In this document: positions 7,184-15,198 of the stretch, in pieces | How the letters are laid out: each line of letters starts with the position of its first letter | Numbering within the stretch: position 1 is the stretch's first letter | NCBI GenBank assembly: GCA_965243185.1 | Contig: OZ251531.1 | Span: 2,790,001 to 2,854,000 of the forward strand | Source of the DNA: CBDBCU01 sp965243185 | GTDB taxonomy: Bacteria > Chloroflexota > Dehalococcoidia > Lucifugimonadales > UBA3495 | Reading direction: 5' to 3' | DNA length: 64,000 nucleotides | Translations under genes and position numbers: made by a program | The notes under the pieces: generated by a model | Seen by the model: only the letters and a program-made list of their open reading frames with translations | Databases searched by the model: none | Told to the model about the DNA's origin: nothing

Positions 7184-8584
7184 ATGCCGCCGAAGACGAT
7201 GTTTGAGAAGATTTGGGACGCGCATTTGGTGCATGAGGAGCCGGGGCAGCCGGCGGTGCTGTATGTGGATCTGCATTTGATTCACGAGGTTACGACGCCG
7301 CAAGCCTTTGAGGGGCTGCGGTTGACCGGGCGGGGGGTGCGGCGGCCGGATTTGACGATCGGGACGGTGGACCATAATACGCCGACTTGGGACTTGTCGC
7401 TGCCGATTACCGACGAGGTTTCCAAGCGGCAGCTGGACGCCCTGGAGGAGAATACCCGGGATTTCGGGATTACCCTGTATGACCGGTACAGTCCTTATCA
7501 GGGGATTGTCCATGTCATCGGGCCGGATTTGGGCTATACGCTGCCGGGCAAGACGGTGGTTTGCGGGGACAGCCATACTTCGACGCACGGGGCGTTGGGC
7601 TGCTTTGCGGTGGGCATCGGGACTTCGGAGGTGGAGCACGTGCTGGCGACGCAGACGCTGCGGCAGTTCAAGCCCCGGACGATGGAGGTGCGGGTGAAGG
7701 GGCCGCTGCCGCTGGGGGTGGCGGCCAAGGATGTGATTCTGGGCATCATCGGGCAAATCGGGGTGAATGGCGGCGTGGGTCATGTGATTGAATATACCGG
7801 GGAGGCGATCCGGTCGCTGTCGATGGACGGGCGGATGACGGTTTGCAATATGAGCATTGAGGGGGGCGCGCGGGCCGGGATGATTGCGCCGGATGAGACT
7901 ACCTTTGAGTATGTGCGGGGGCGGCGGTTCGCGCCCAAGGGAGCGGAACTGGAGGCGGCGGTCGCGGAGTGGCGGCAATTGCCGAGCGATGCCGGAGCGG
8001 TGTTTGACCGGCTGGTGGAGATTGAGGCGGCCGATTTGGAGCCGTTTGTTACTTGGGGGACGAATCCGGGGATGGTGGCCAAGGTTACGGGGCGGGTGCC
8101 GGATCCCAATTCGTTTGCAGAAGCGGCGCAGCGGGAGGCGGCGGAGCGGGCGTTGACTTATATGGGGCTGGAGCCGGATACGCCGTTGTCGGAAGTGAAA
8201 ATTGACCGGGTGTTTATCGGGGCCTGCACTAATTCGCGGCTAGAGGATTTGCGGGCGGCGGCGGAAGTGGTGAAGGGGCGGAAGGTGCATCCGGAGGTGT
8301 ATGCGATGGTGGTGCCGGGGTCGGCGCTGGTGAAGGAGCAGGCGGAGGCCGAGGGGCTGGATGCCATTTTTAAGGATGCCGGGTTGGACTGGCGGGTGGC
8401 GGGTTGCTCGATGTGCTTGGGGATGAACCCGGATATTTTGCAGCCGGGGCAGCGGTGCGCGTCGACTTCCAACCGCAATTTTGAGGGACGGCAGGGCAAG
8501 GGCGGACGGACGCATCTGGTCAGTCCGCCGATGGCGGCGGCGGCGGCGATTGCCGGGCATTTCGTGGATATTCGGGATTGGTAG
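7184..8584 (+). CDS. leuC: 3-isopropylmalate dehydratase large subunit
   Basis: 466 aa, the same length as the E. coli enzyme. With LeuD it isomerises 2-isopropylmalate to 3-isopropylmalate in leucine synthesis. The three [4Fe-4S] ligands are present: Cys348 in IGACTNSR, and Cys408 and Cys411 in CSMCLGMNP. The aconitase-type segment VCGDSHTSTHGALG is intact. The frame opens earlier (7124), but ATG 7184 follows the GGGGGAGAGG ribosome site and matches the family start MFEKIWDAH. Transcription most likely starts from the extended -10 at 7144. Its usual partner leuD is displaced downstream by an inserted nuclease gene. Confidence 0.97.
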   Translation: MPPKTMFEKIWDAHLVHEEPGQPAVLYVDLHLIHEVTTPQAFEGLRLTGRGVRRPDLTIGTVDHNTPTWDLSLPITDEVSKRQLDALEENTRDFGITLYDRYSPYQGIVHVIGPDLGYTLPGKTVVCGDSHTSTHGALGCFAVGIGTSEVEHVLATQTLRQFKPRTMEVRVKGPLPLGVAAKDVILGIIGQIGVNGGVGHVIEYTGEAIRSLSMDGRMTVCNMSIEGGARAGMIAPDETTFEYVRGRRFAPKGAELEAAVAEWRQLPSDAGAVFDRLVEIEAADLEPFVTWGTNPGMVAKVTGRVPDPNSFAEAAQREAAERALTYMGLEPDTPLSEVKIDRVFIGACTNSRLEDLRAAAEVVKGRKVHPEVYAMVVPGSALVKEQAEAEGLDAIFKDAGLDWRVAGCSMCLGMNPDILQPGQRCASTSNRNFEGRQGKGGRTHLVSPPMAAAAAIAGHFVDIRDW

Positions 8585-8624
8585 CGGGCCGGCGGGCCGG
8601 ATAGCCGGGACGGGGATTTGGGAG

Positions 8625-9590
8625 ATGAACGCGCGGTTGGCAGGTACGGCTTTGGGCGATTACGGACACCCGGTTTTTAAGCGGGACGGGTTCGTTTGCG
8701 TCTATTGCGGGTTTGACGGGAACGGGTTCAGTCAGTGGCGGCAGCTGACGGTGGATCATTTGCGTCCGAAAAGCTGCGGCGGGGCGGACGCGGCCGCCAA
8801 TATGGTAACGGCGTGCCATTTCTGCAACGCGGCGATCAGCCGGATGAAGTTCGCGGCGGACTTGAGCGATGGGGAAATCCTAGAGCTGAAGAAGGAGCGG
8901 GTGCGGGAACGGTTGAAAGTATTTCGCCGGTTCTGGTCGGAGGAGGTGGCGCCGCGGGATGAGGCTTTGACGCCGCAGCAAGGGGGGGATTATCTGCCGT
9001 ATCCGCTGCTGCTGGATTTGAGTTCGTTGGAGTTGGACGATTGGCAACTGGAGAAGATTAGCGCGGATAATGGCAACCTGCGCTTGGAGCTTACGGCGAA
9101 GGGAGAGTTGGTCATTATGCCGCCAGCGCATACGCTAACCGGTTGGCAGGAGGGGGAGATACTCTATCAAGTTACCCATTGGGCGAAAGGGGATGGCACC
9201 GGGGTTACTTTTGGCCCGTCGGCGGGGTTTCGGCTGCCGAACCGGGCGGTTCTGGCCGCCGATGCGGCGTGGATGACACAGGAGCGGTGGGAGACTTGGC
9301 TGCGGGAGCAGGAAGGCAAGGAGGAGAAGGAACGGGAGGGGTTCAGCACTTTCTGCCCCGACTTTGTGGTGGAGCTGCGTTCCAGTTCGGATACGCTGGT
9401 CAGCGTACAGCGGAAGATGGAGGAGTATATGGAGAATGGCGTCCGGCTGGGGTGGCTGCTGGACCCGGTGCGGCAGCGGGTGCATATTTACCGGCCGGGG
9501 GCGGCACCGGAGGTTTTGGATAATCCGGAGACGGTTTCCGGGGAGCCGGAGTTGCCGGGGTTTGAGCTGGATTTGCGGGAGATTTGGTAG
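8625..9590 (+). CDS. HNH endonuclease - Uma2 nuclease fusion between leuC and leuD
   Basis: 321 aa with two nuclease-type domains. Residues 20-75 are an HNH domain: CxxC at 25-28, the catalytic DH at 44-45, Asn59, and CxxC at 64-67. Residues 125-321 are a Uma2 (DUF820) domain of the PD-(D/E)XK superfamily: PDFVVEL with Asp246 and Glu250, then KMEEY, GVRLGWLLDP and VHIYRPG. A charged helix joins them. ATG 8625 is the natural start because the HNH fold begins soon after; the frame itself opens inside leuC. The gaps are 40 bases to leuC and 14 to leuD, so it is transcribed with the leucine genes. The target and the cellular role are unknown. Confidence 0.85.
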   Translation: MNARLAGTALGDYGHPVFKRDGFVCVYCGFDGNGFSQWRQLTVDHLRPKSCGGADAAANMVTACHFCNAAISRMKFAADLSDGEILELKKERVRERLKVFRRFWSEEVAPRDEALTPQQGGDYLPYPLLLDLSSLELDDWQLEKISADNGNLRLELTAKGELVIMPPAHTLTGWQEGEILYQVTHWAKGDGTGVTFGPSAGFRLPNRAVLAADAAWMTQERWETWLREQEGKEEKEREGFSTFCPDFVVELRSSSDTLVSVQRKMEEYMENGVRLGWLLDPVRQRVHIYRPGAAPEVLDNPETVSGEPELPGFELDLREIW

Positions 9591-9604
9591 CTGCGAGGAG
9601 ATTT

Positions 9605-10198
9605 ATGGAGCCTTTCGTGAAATTGAGCGGGGTGGCCGCGCCGATGGACCGGGTGAACGTTGACACCGACGCGATTATTCCGGCGGTACATCTGAAGAGC
9701 ATCCGCCGCACCGGGTACGGGGAACATCTTTTTGGGAGTTGGCGGTATAACGAGGACGGGACGCCGCGGCCGGAGTTTGTGCTGAATCAGCCGGCGTATG
9801 CGGCCGCCAACATTCTGGTGGCCGGGCGGAATTTCGGCTGCGGGTCGTCGCGGGAACACGCGCCGTGGGCGTTGAACGATTACGGGATTCGCTGCGTCAT
9901 TGCGCCGAGCTTTGCGGACATTTTCTTTAACAACTGTTTCCAGAACGGGTTGCTGCCGGTAGTTTTGCCGGAGGAGCAGGTGCGGCGGATTATCGACTTG
10001 ACCAGCGAGAATCCGGGGCTGCGGCTGAATGTGGATTTGGAGGGGCAGCGGATTTGGGACGAGAATGAGGAAATCGTCCTGGACTTTGAGGTGGATCCGT
10101 TCCGCCGCTACTGCCTGCTGAACGGACTGGATGACATCGGGCTGACTTTGCAGCAGGAGGATAAGATTGCCGCTTATGAAGCGGCGCGAGGGTTGTAA
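9605..10198 (+). CDS. leuD: 3-isopropylmalate dehydratase small subunit
   Basis: 197 aa. It forms the swivel domain that completes the LeuCD active site. Seen: the substrate-recognition stretch VNVDTDAIIPAVHL, the family motif GRNFGCGSSREHAPWAL, and the C-terminal FRRYCLLNGLDDIGLTL. The GAGGAG ribosome site 7 bases before ATG 9605 decides the start. It is separated from leuC by the HNH-Uma2 gene, whereas leuC and leuD are usually adjacent. Confidence 0.96.
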   Translation: MEPFVKLSGVAAPMDRVNVDTDAIIPAVHLKSIRRTGYGEHLFGSWRYNEDGTPRPEFVLNQPAYAAANILVAGRNFGCGSSREHAPWALNDYGIRCVIAPSFADIFFNNCFQNGLLPVVLPEEQVRRIIDLTSENPGLRLNVDLEGQRIWDENEEIVLDFEVDPFRRYCLLNGLDDIGLTLQQEDKIAAYEAARGL

Positions 10199-10263
10199 AA
10201 GGCTGGGTTGACTTGCGGTTGCCCGGGTTTCCGGGGTCGGTTCCGTCTGCTTTTGGGGATTTT

Positions 10264-10291
10264 CTGGATTCCCACTTTCGTGGGAATGACG
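10264..10291. repeat. Intergenic palindromic repeat, short copy
   Basis: CTGGATTCCCACTTTCGTGG and the following GAATGACG. The core ATTCCCAC-TTTC-GTGGGAAT is a perfect 8-bp stem. The same core recurs at 15052, 18410 and 20790, always between genes. A half-copy GGGAATGACG follows at 10300. Confidence 0.85.
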
Positions 10292-10431
10292 TAAGATACC
10301 GGGAATGACGATAAGGCGCGGGGCAAGGCGGTAAGGCGTGGGGTTCATCATCCTTGACGCCGCCATACCAGGGTTTCCATCAAGATGACCGGGTAGGCGC
10401 GGGGTTTATTTTACGAATTGGGGGTAGGTAA

Positions 10432-12078
10432 TTGAATACCATTGAGGCGATTTCCGAAATCCTGAAACGGGAAGGGGTGGAGTATCTCAGTTGCTTTCCC
10501 ACCACTCCGGTGATTGAGGCGGCGGCGGCCGCGGGCATCCGGCCGATTGTCTGTCGGCAGGAGCGGGTAGGGGTGGGGATTGCGGACGGGTACAGCCGGG
10601 TTACGGACGGGGAAAAGCCGGGGGTCTTTGCGATGCAGTACGGGCCGGGGGCGGAAAATGCCTATCCGGGCGTGGCGACGGCTTATTCGGACTCGACGCC
10701 GATCCTGCTGCTGCCCTTGGGGGAGCCGCGGGAGCGGCAGGGGATAGCGCCGCATTTTAATTCGGTCGCCAACTACGGGGGCGTGACCAAGGCGGTGGAG
10801 TTGCTGAACACGCCGGGCCGCACCAGTCAGGTGATGCGGCGGGCTTTTGCCGGTTTGCATCAGGGGCGGGTGGGGCCGGTGATGGTGGAGATACCGGCGG
10901 ATGTGGCGTTGGAGGAAGTGGATGAGGCGGCGTTTTATTGGAGCGGGCGGGTGCGGCGGTTGGCGGCGCAGGGCAATCCGGCGGATGTGGAAGCGGCGGC
11001 GCGGGCTTTGTGCAATGCCCGCTATCCGGTGATTCACGCCGGGCAAGGGGTATTGTACGCCCAAGCGTACGAGGAGCTGATTGAGCTGGCGCAACTGCTG
11101 CAAGCCCCGGTGATGACCACGCTGCTGGGCAAGAGCGCTTTTCCGGAAACCCATCCGCTGGCTTTGGGGAGCGGTTCGGGGGTGATGTCGCGGCCGGTGT
11201 ATCACTTTGTCCGCCGCTGTGATGTGCTGTTCGGCATTGGTTGCAGCTTTACCAAGCATGGGATGTCGATGAACATTCCGCCGGGCAAGACGCTGATTCA
11301 CGCTACGAATGACCCGCGGGATATTAACAAGGATTACGATGTGGATTATCCCATCGTGGGGGATGCCAAGCTGGTGCTGCGGCAGATGATTGAAGCCTGC
11401 CGGGAGATTGTCGGGGATGGGCGGCAGTCCAACCCGGAGACGGCGCAGGAGATTCGGTTGGAACGGGATGCCTGGCTGGCGGAGTGGGGTTACAAGCTGA
11501 ATGACCAGAGCCGGCCGATCAATCCCTATCGGGTGATTTGGGAGTTTATGCAGACCATTCCGCCGGCGGAGGCGATTGTGACGCACGATTCGGGGAGTCC
11601 CCGGGATCAGATTATGCCCTTTTACCGCACGGAGGGGCCGCGGAGTTACCTGGGCTGGGGCAAGTCGCACGGTTTGGGTACCGGCTTGGGGTTGGTGATG
11701 GGGGCGAAGCTGGCGAAGCCGGAGAAGGTGTGCGTGAACTTTATGGGGGATGCGGCCTTCGGGATGACCGGGCTGGACTTTGAGACGGCGGCCCGGTGCG
11801 GGATACCCATCATTACGGTGGTGCTGAATAACTCGACGATGGCGGTGGAGACCGGGGCGATGGCGACTTCCCATGCCCTTTACGGGACGCGGGATTTGGG
11901 CGGGAATTACGCCGATATGGGGCGGGCCATGGGCGGCTATGCGGAACGGGTGGAGTCGCCGGCGGAAGTGGGGCCGGCGTTTCGGCGGGCCCGGCAGCAG
12001 ACGGAGGAGGGGAAGGCGGTATTGCTGGAGTTCATCACCAGCGCGGAGATTGAGACTTCGCATAAGCGGGCGTTTTAG
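10432..12078 (+). CDS. Thiamine diphosphate-dependent enzyme, acetolactate synthase-like
   Basis: 548 aa with the three-domain layout of the acetolactate synthase / benzoylformate decarboxylase family: N-terminal pyrimidine-binding domain with the activating Glu44 (CRQERVGVGIADGYSR), a central Rossmann-like domain, and a C-terminal pyrophosphate domain with the GDAAFGM...VVLNN metal-binding signature near residue 437-465. Start is TTG 10432 with GGGGGTAGG upstream. The catalytic core is complete, but the specific reaction (carboligase, decarboxylase or lyase) cannot be fixed by eye. A true IlvB is less likely because no ilvN or other branched-chain genes adjoin it, although leuCD lie just upstream. 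Confidence 0.85.
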   Translation: MNTIEAISEILKREGVEYLSCFPTTPVIEAAAAAGIRPIVCRQERVGVGIADGYSRVTDGEKPGVFAMQYGPGAENAYPGVATAYSDSTPILLLPLGEPRERQGIAPHFNSVANYGGVTKAVELLNTPGRTSQVMRRAFAGLHQGRVGPVMVEIPADVALEEVDEAAFYWSGRVRRLAAQGNPADVEAAARALCNARYPVIHAGQGVLYAQAYEELIELAQLLQAPVMTTLLGKSAFPETHPLALGSGSGVMSRPVYHFVRRCDVLFGIGCSFTKHGMSMNIPPGKTLIHATNDPRDINKDYDVDYPIVGDAKLVLRQMIEACREIVGDGRQSNPETAQEIRLERDAWLAEWGYKLNDQSRPINPYRVIWEFMQTIPPAEAIVTHDSGSPRDQIMPFYRTEGPRSYLGWGKSHGLGTGLGLVMGAKLAKPEKVCVNFMGDAAFGMTGLDFETAARCGIPIITVVLNNSTMAVETGAMATSHALYGTRDLGGNYADMGRAMGGYAERVESPAEVGPAFRRARQQTEEGKAVLLEFITSAEIETSHKRAF

Positions 12079-12152
12079 GGGGGTGGCGCGGGGGGGCCGG
12101 ATGGAAATAAACGGCAACCCGCGGGGTCTGGTAAAGGAGGCATGGCAGGCCG

Positions 12153-15014
12153 ATGGTAATGAATGAGCGTACGCTGAACGGGCATATCGCCGATGCGATG
12201 GACGAGCAGGCGCCGCCCGGATATGCGATTTGGGCGGAGGAACACGGCACGGATCGGCAGGGGAACACGGTTCCGGACATCCATGTGGATATGCCCTATG
12301 GACTGCGGGGCATCGTGGAGACGGAGTACGGGCAGCCGGCGGTGGGCGACGCCATTCGGAAGCTGGGCTATCAGTTCAGGGACAGCCCCAACCTGCCGAT
12401 GAAAAGCATCCTGGCGGTGGGAATTCCTGAGGAGTTGGGGAGAATGCCGCGGCGGGAACGGGAGGCGTTCCTGAAAAGCGATGAGCCGCATTTTTTGATG
12501 CAGGTGGTAACGGGGGCCGGGCCGGAGGACCCGAGGCGCAGCATTGTGCCGGAGCGGCCGGTGGCGGTGTCGCTACGGGATCTGGTGCATTACGCTTGGC
12601 TGACCGCCATTCCTGAGGGCTATTCCCAACAGGAATTGGCCAAGGTTATCCAAGACCTGAACCGGGCCAAAGCCGGCTTGCTGACACGGCTGAAAATGGC
12701 CGGCGATGCAGGGCAAGCCCGGTTGTTGGCGAGCTACAACCCGGGCAGCGGCACGGGACTGGCGGGTGTAGCGGGCAATGTGGTTGGCACTTTGACCAGT
12801 ATGATGCAGTTGCATCTCTGCCTGAAGGAATGGTCCGACGGCGGCTTGGAGGAGGTCTTGCCTTTGGGCGCGCCCAGCCTGTGGCAGCGGATCGAGACGC
12901 GTAACGGCATTCCCTACGCCCTGGCGTGGGAATGGCGCAAAATTGAGTTCATCGACTACAAACCTTTGTCCACCCTGGCCGCTGAGATGCTGGAGCATCG
13001 GGATTTGTCCTCGCATTTGGGGCCCATCTTGCGGGTAATTCACGACGCCTTGGGGGAGTATATCAGCGCCGGCATCAGCGCGACCACGAATGTGGCGGCG
13101 GAGGTCTGGCAGGAGTTGATACCGGATCGGGATCAGCGGGCGGCCTATTACACCAAGCCGGTAACGGCGGAACTGCTGGCTAATTTGACCGTGCCGCGCT
13201 TGGCGAACCCGGCGGCGGCCCGTTACAACGAAATCTGCGCCGGGACGGGAACCATTGCGCGGGCTACGGAGGAAAATATCCGGTTCCGGCACTACGCCAA
13301 TACTGATGACAAGGCGAGCATCCACGCCGCGCGGATGGAGCGGTATATCCGCTTGACGGACATCAACCAGCAGTCGGTTTCGGTGGCTACGGCGAATATG
13401 GCAGCGCTGGAACCGAATACGCCTTACCGCACCAACGCCATCTTTGCCATAACTGCCGAGGGCGGGGCCTTGAACTACCTGACGGAACGGGGGGTGTCCG
13501 ATATGCTGGACACCTTGATTGGCCGGGACGGCGAGCGGTCGGATATGCTGGTATTGGAACGGTGCAGCGCGGACATTTGCAACAACAATGACCCTTATTT
13601 CCGAGCCGGCGGGGATGGCGTCCGCAACCCGATTAGTGAAGCCCTGATGCGGGAATACAAGCGGCGCGCCGACCGGCGGGTGGCCGGGGTAGCCAACGGG
13701 ATGGCCGGGTTCGTTACTTTTATGCAGGTGATTGAACACGAGTTGCTGGCCTACGGGGGTGTCCAAGGGAAAGTCCTGCCCTTGGCGGCGGCCCGGGCCG
13801 ACAGCTACACCGGCTTTCGTCGTCACATTGAGCGAGATTACCGGGAGGTGTTAGCCATTTCCGGCATTCCGGGTTCGGCGGATACCAGCATTGAGGAGAT
13901 GCTGCTGGTCGGCACGAAATCCGGACCGAAGGAGGGGGGCGACCGGGCCGTAACCTGCATTAACTTGACCCGGGATTTTTCCTCCAAGATTGAGGCCAAG
14001 ATGTTCGCCGACGCCATCCGCCGGGAAATGGCAAAGGGCCAGCAGTCCGGGGATATTGACGTGGGCGGCATAGCCGGGAGCTACTATCGTATGGACGAAT
14101 TGGGCGATGGTCGTCCCTGGACGGCTATCGCCAGCGGTTCGGAATGGGAATTCCCCATTCTGACGGGTAATATCACGCGGGGAATGGCTTGGAATCCCGC
14201 TACCGGCGGCACGGTCTCGTTTGCCTTGCCAATGACCACTTTGGACAAGATGATGGCTCCGGGACCGACGGAGTCTTTGATCGGCTGTTTTGACGACAGC
14301 CGGTCGCCCCGGGGAGCCTTTGTTATGTATCCGGAGGAGGAAGCCAAGAGTCGGCGCAATCCCTCTTTGTGGCGGACTCTATCGAATGAGCAGGTTAAAA
14401 TGACCTGTAAGCCGACCCATTACGGGGAACCCCGGCTTGACCCGGACAAAGTTCGCGAGATGCAGGACAAGACGAGTCAGTTCCATATCTCGATGTCGCT
14501 GCGGATGAGTTCGGCAAAGTTGGCCGCGGCCTATACTGAGCAGGCGTGTATGGGCGGGCGGGCTTGGTGTGCAATAATGCCGGTCAAAGACGGGGCGGAC
14601 GGGATAGCCGAGGCGGTAATTCTGTTCTTGAACAGCACTTATGGGCTGCTGATACGGAGCGGCTATGGCTTGATTACTAACTTGGGCCGCTCCGGGTTGC
14701 GGGTTAATGCCCTGGCCGGTCATCCGGTACCGGACTTTGCCGGCGAGACGCCGGCGGCGGCTGAAGCCCGGCGTATTGCGTTGGAGAATTTTGACGGGCT
14801 GCGGGAGTTGGAACTGGAGCGGGTTGCGTTGGCGGCGATTGACCCGAACCGGGCGGAAATTGACCGGGTGGTTACTCTGATGCTGGGGCTGTCGTATGAT
14901 GGGGGTATGGAGAATATGCTGGCGGAGTGGCGGCGGATGATGTGCCTACAGCCGGCGATAAATGCCAACAACAAGGGTACTCTGGCTACTTTGGCGGAAC
15001 GGGGCATCAGGTAG
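12153..15014 (+). CDS. Single-chain restriction-modification-like protein with divergent methyltransferase
   Basis: 953 aa. N-terminal residues 28-75 look like a PD-(D/E)XK nuclease core (VPDIHVD at 40-46, IVETEYG at 54-60), but the expected ExK is ETE. Residues 320-600 form an N6-adenine methyltransferase-like domain: AAYYTKPVTAELLANL, then the AdoMet motif I NEICAGTGTIA at about 358-368. Motif IV, normally NPPY, reads NNNDPYF near residue 475. A C-terminal region with RSGYGLITNLGRSG may be the target-recognition part. AAAGGAGG precedes ATG 12153. A second enzyme of related layout follows, and each is followed by the same 93-bp repeat. It is either a diverged type IIG-like enzyme or an inactive relative. 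Confidence 0.75.
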   Translation: MVMNERTLNGHIADAMDEQAPPGYAIWAEEHGTDRQGNTVPDIHVDMPYGLRGIVETEYGQPAVGDAIRKLGYQFRDSPNLPMKSILAVGIPEELGRMPRREREAFLKSDEPHFLMQVVTGAGPEDPRRSIVPERPVAVSLRDLVHYAWLTAIPEGYSQQELAKVIQDLNRAKAGLLTRLKMAGDAGQARLLASYNPGSGTGLAGVAGNVVGTLTSMMQLHLCLKEWSDGGLEEVLPLGAPSLWQRIETRNGIPYALAWEWRKIEFIDYKPLSTLAAEMLEHRDLSSHLGPILRVIHDALGEYISAGISATTNVAAEVWQELIPDRDQRAAYYTKPVTAELLANLTVPRLANPAAARYNEICAGTGTIARATEENIRFRHYANTDDKASIHAARMERYIRLTDINQQSVSVATANMAALEPNTPYRTNAIFAITAEGGALNYLTERGVSDMLDTLIGRDGERSDMLVLERCSADICNNNDPYFRAGGDGVRNPISEALMREYKRRADRRVAGVANGMAGFVTFMQVIEHELLAYGGVQGKVLPLAAARADSYTGFRRHIERDYREVLAISGIPGSADTSIEEMLLVGTKSGPKEGGDRAVTCINLTRDFSSKIEAKMFADAIRREMAKGQQSGDIDVGGIAGSYYRMDELGDGRPWTAIASGSEWEFPILTGNITRGMAWNPATGGTVSFALPMTTLDKMMAPGPTESLIGCFDDSRSPRGAFVMYPEEEAKSRRNPSLWRTLSNEQVKMTCKPTHYGEPRLDPDKVREMQDKTSQFHISMSLRMSSAKLAAAYTEQACMGGRAWCAIMPVKDGADGIAEAVILFLNSTYGLLIRSGYGLITNLGRSGLRVNALAGHPVPDFAGETPAAAEARRIALENFDGLRELELERVALAAIDPNRAEIDRVVTLMLGLSYDGGMENMLAEWRRMMCLQPAINANNKGTLATLAERGIR

Positions 15015-15019
15015 GGGGC

Positions 15020-15112
15020 GGTCGCATATACCTGGTTCCCGGCCTTTCTGGATTCCCACTTTCGGGGGAATGACGATGGGAGGGTGGGAATGACGGTTGC
15101 GATGGGCGATAG
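15020..15112 (+). repeat. 93-bp intergenic repeat, copy 1
   Basis: It begins GGTCGCATATACCTGGTTCC five bases after the stop of the first R-M-like gene and contains the palindrome ATTCCCAC-TTTC-GGGGGAAT. It is about 90% identical over its full length to 18377-18469 and is placed the same way after a stop codon. Confidence 0.85.
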
Positions 15113-15136
15113 TCCGGAATTACTGACAGTTGCCCG

Positions 15137-15163
15137 TTGACTGCTTTAATGGGGGCGTATTAT
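15137..15163 (+). promoter_or_regulatory. Possible promoter of the second R-M-like gene
   Basis: TTGACT at 15137-15142 and TATTAT at 15158-15163 are separated by 15 bases, a little short of optimal. The site lies 36 bases before ATG 15199. Confidence 0.4.
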
Positions 15164-15198
15164 CATAGCGCAGGCCATTCTCCGGGAAGGATACCGAT

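Noticed and set aside
10411..12117. A 568-codon open frame antisense to the ThDP enzyme
   Set aside because: Its His/Pro/Arg-rich product has no motifs and arises from high GC at third positions of the opposite gene.
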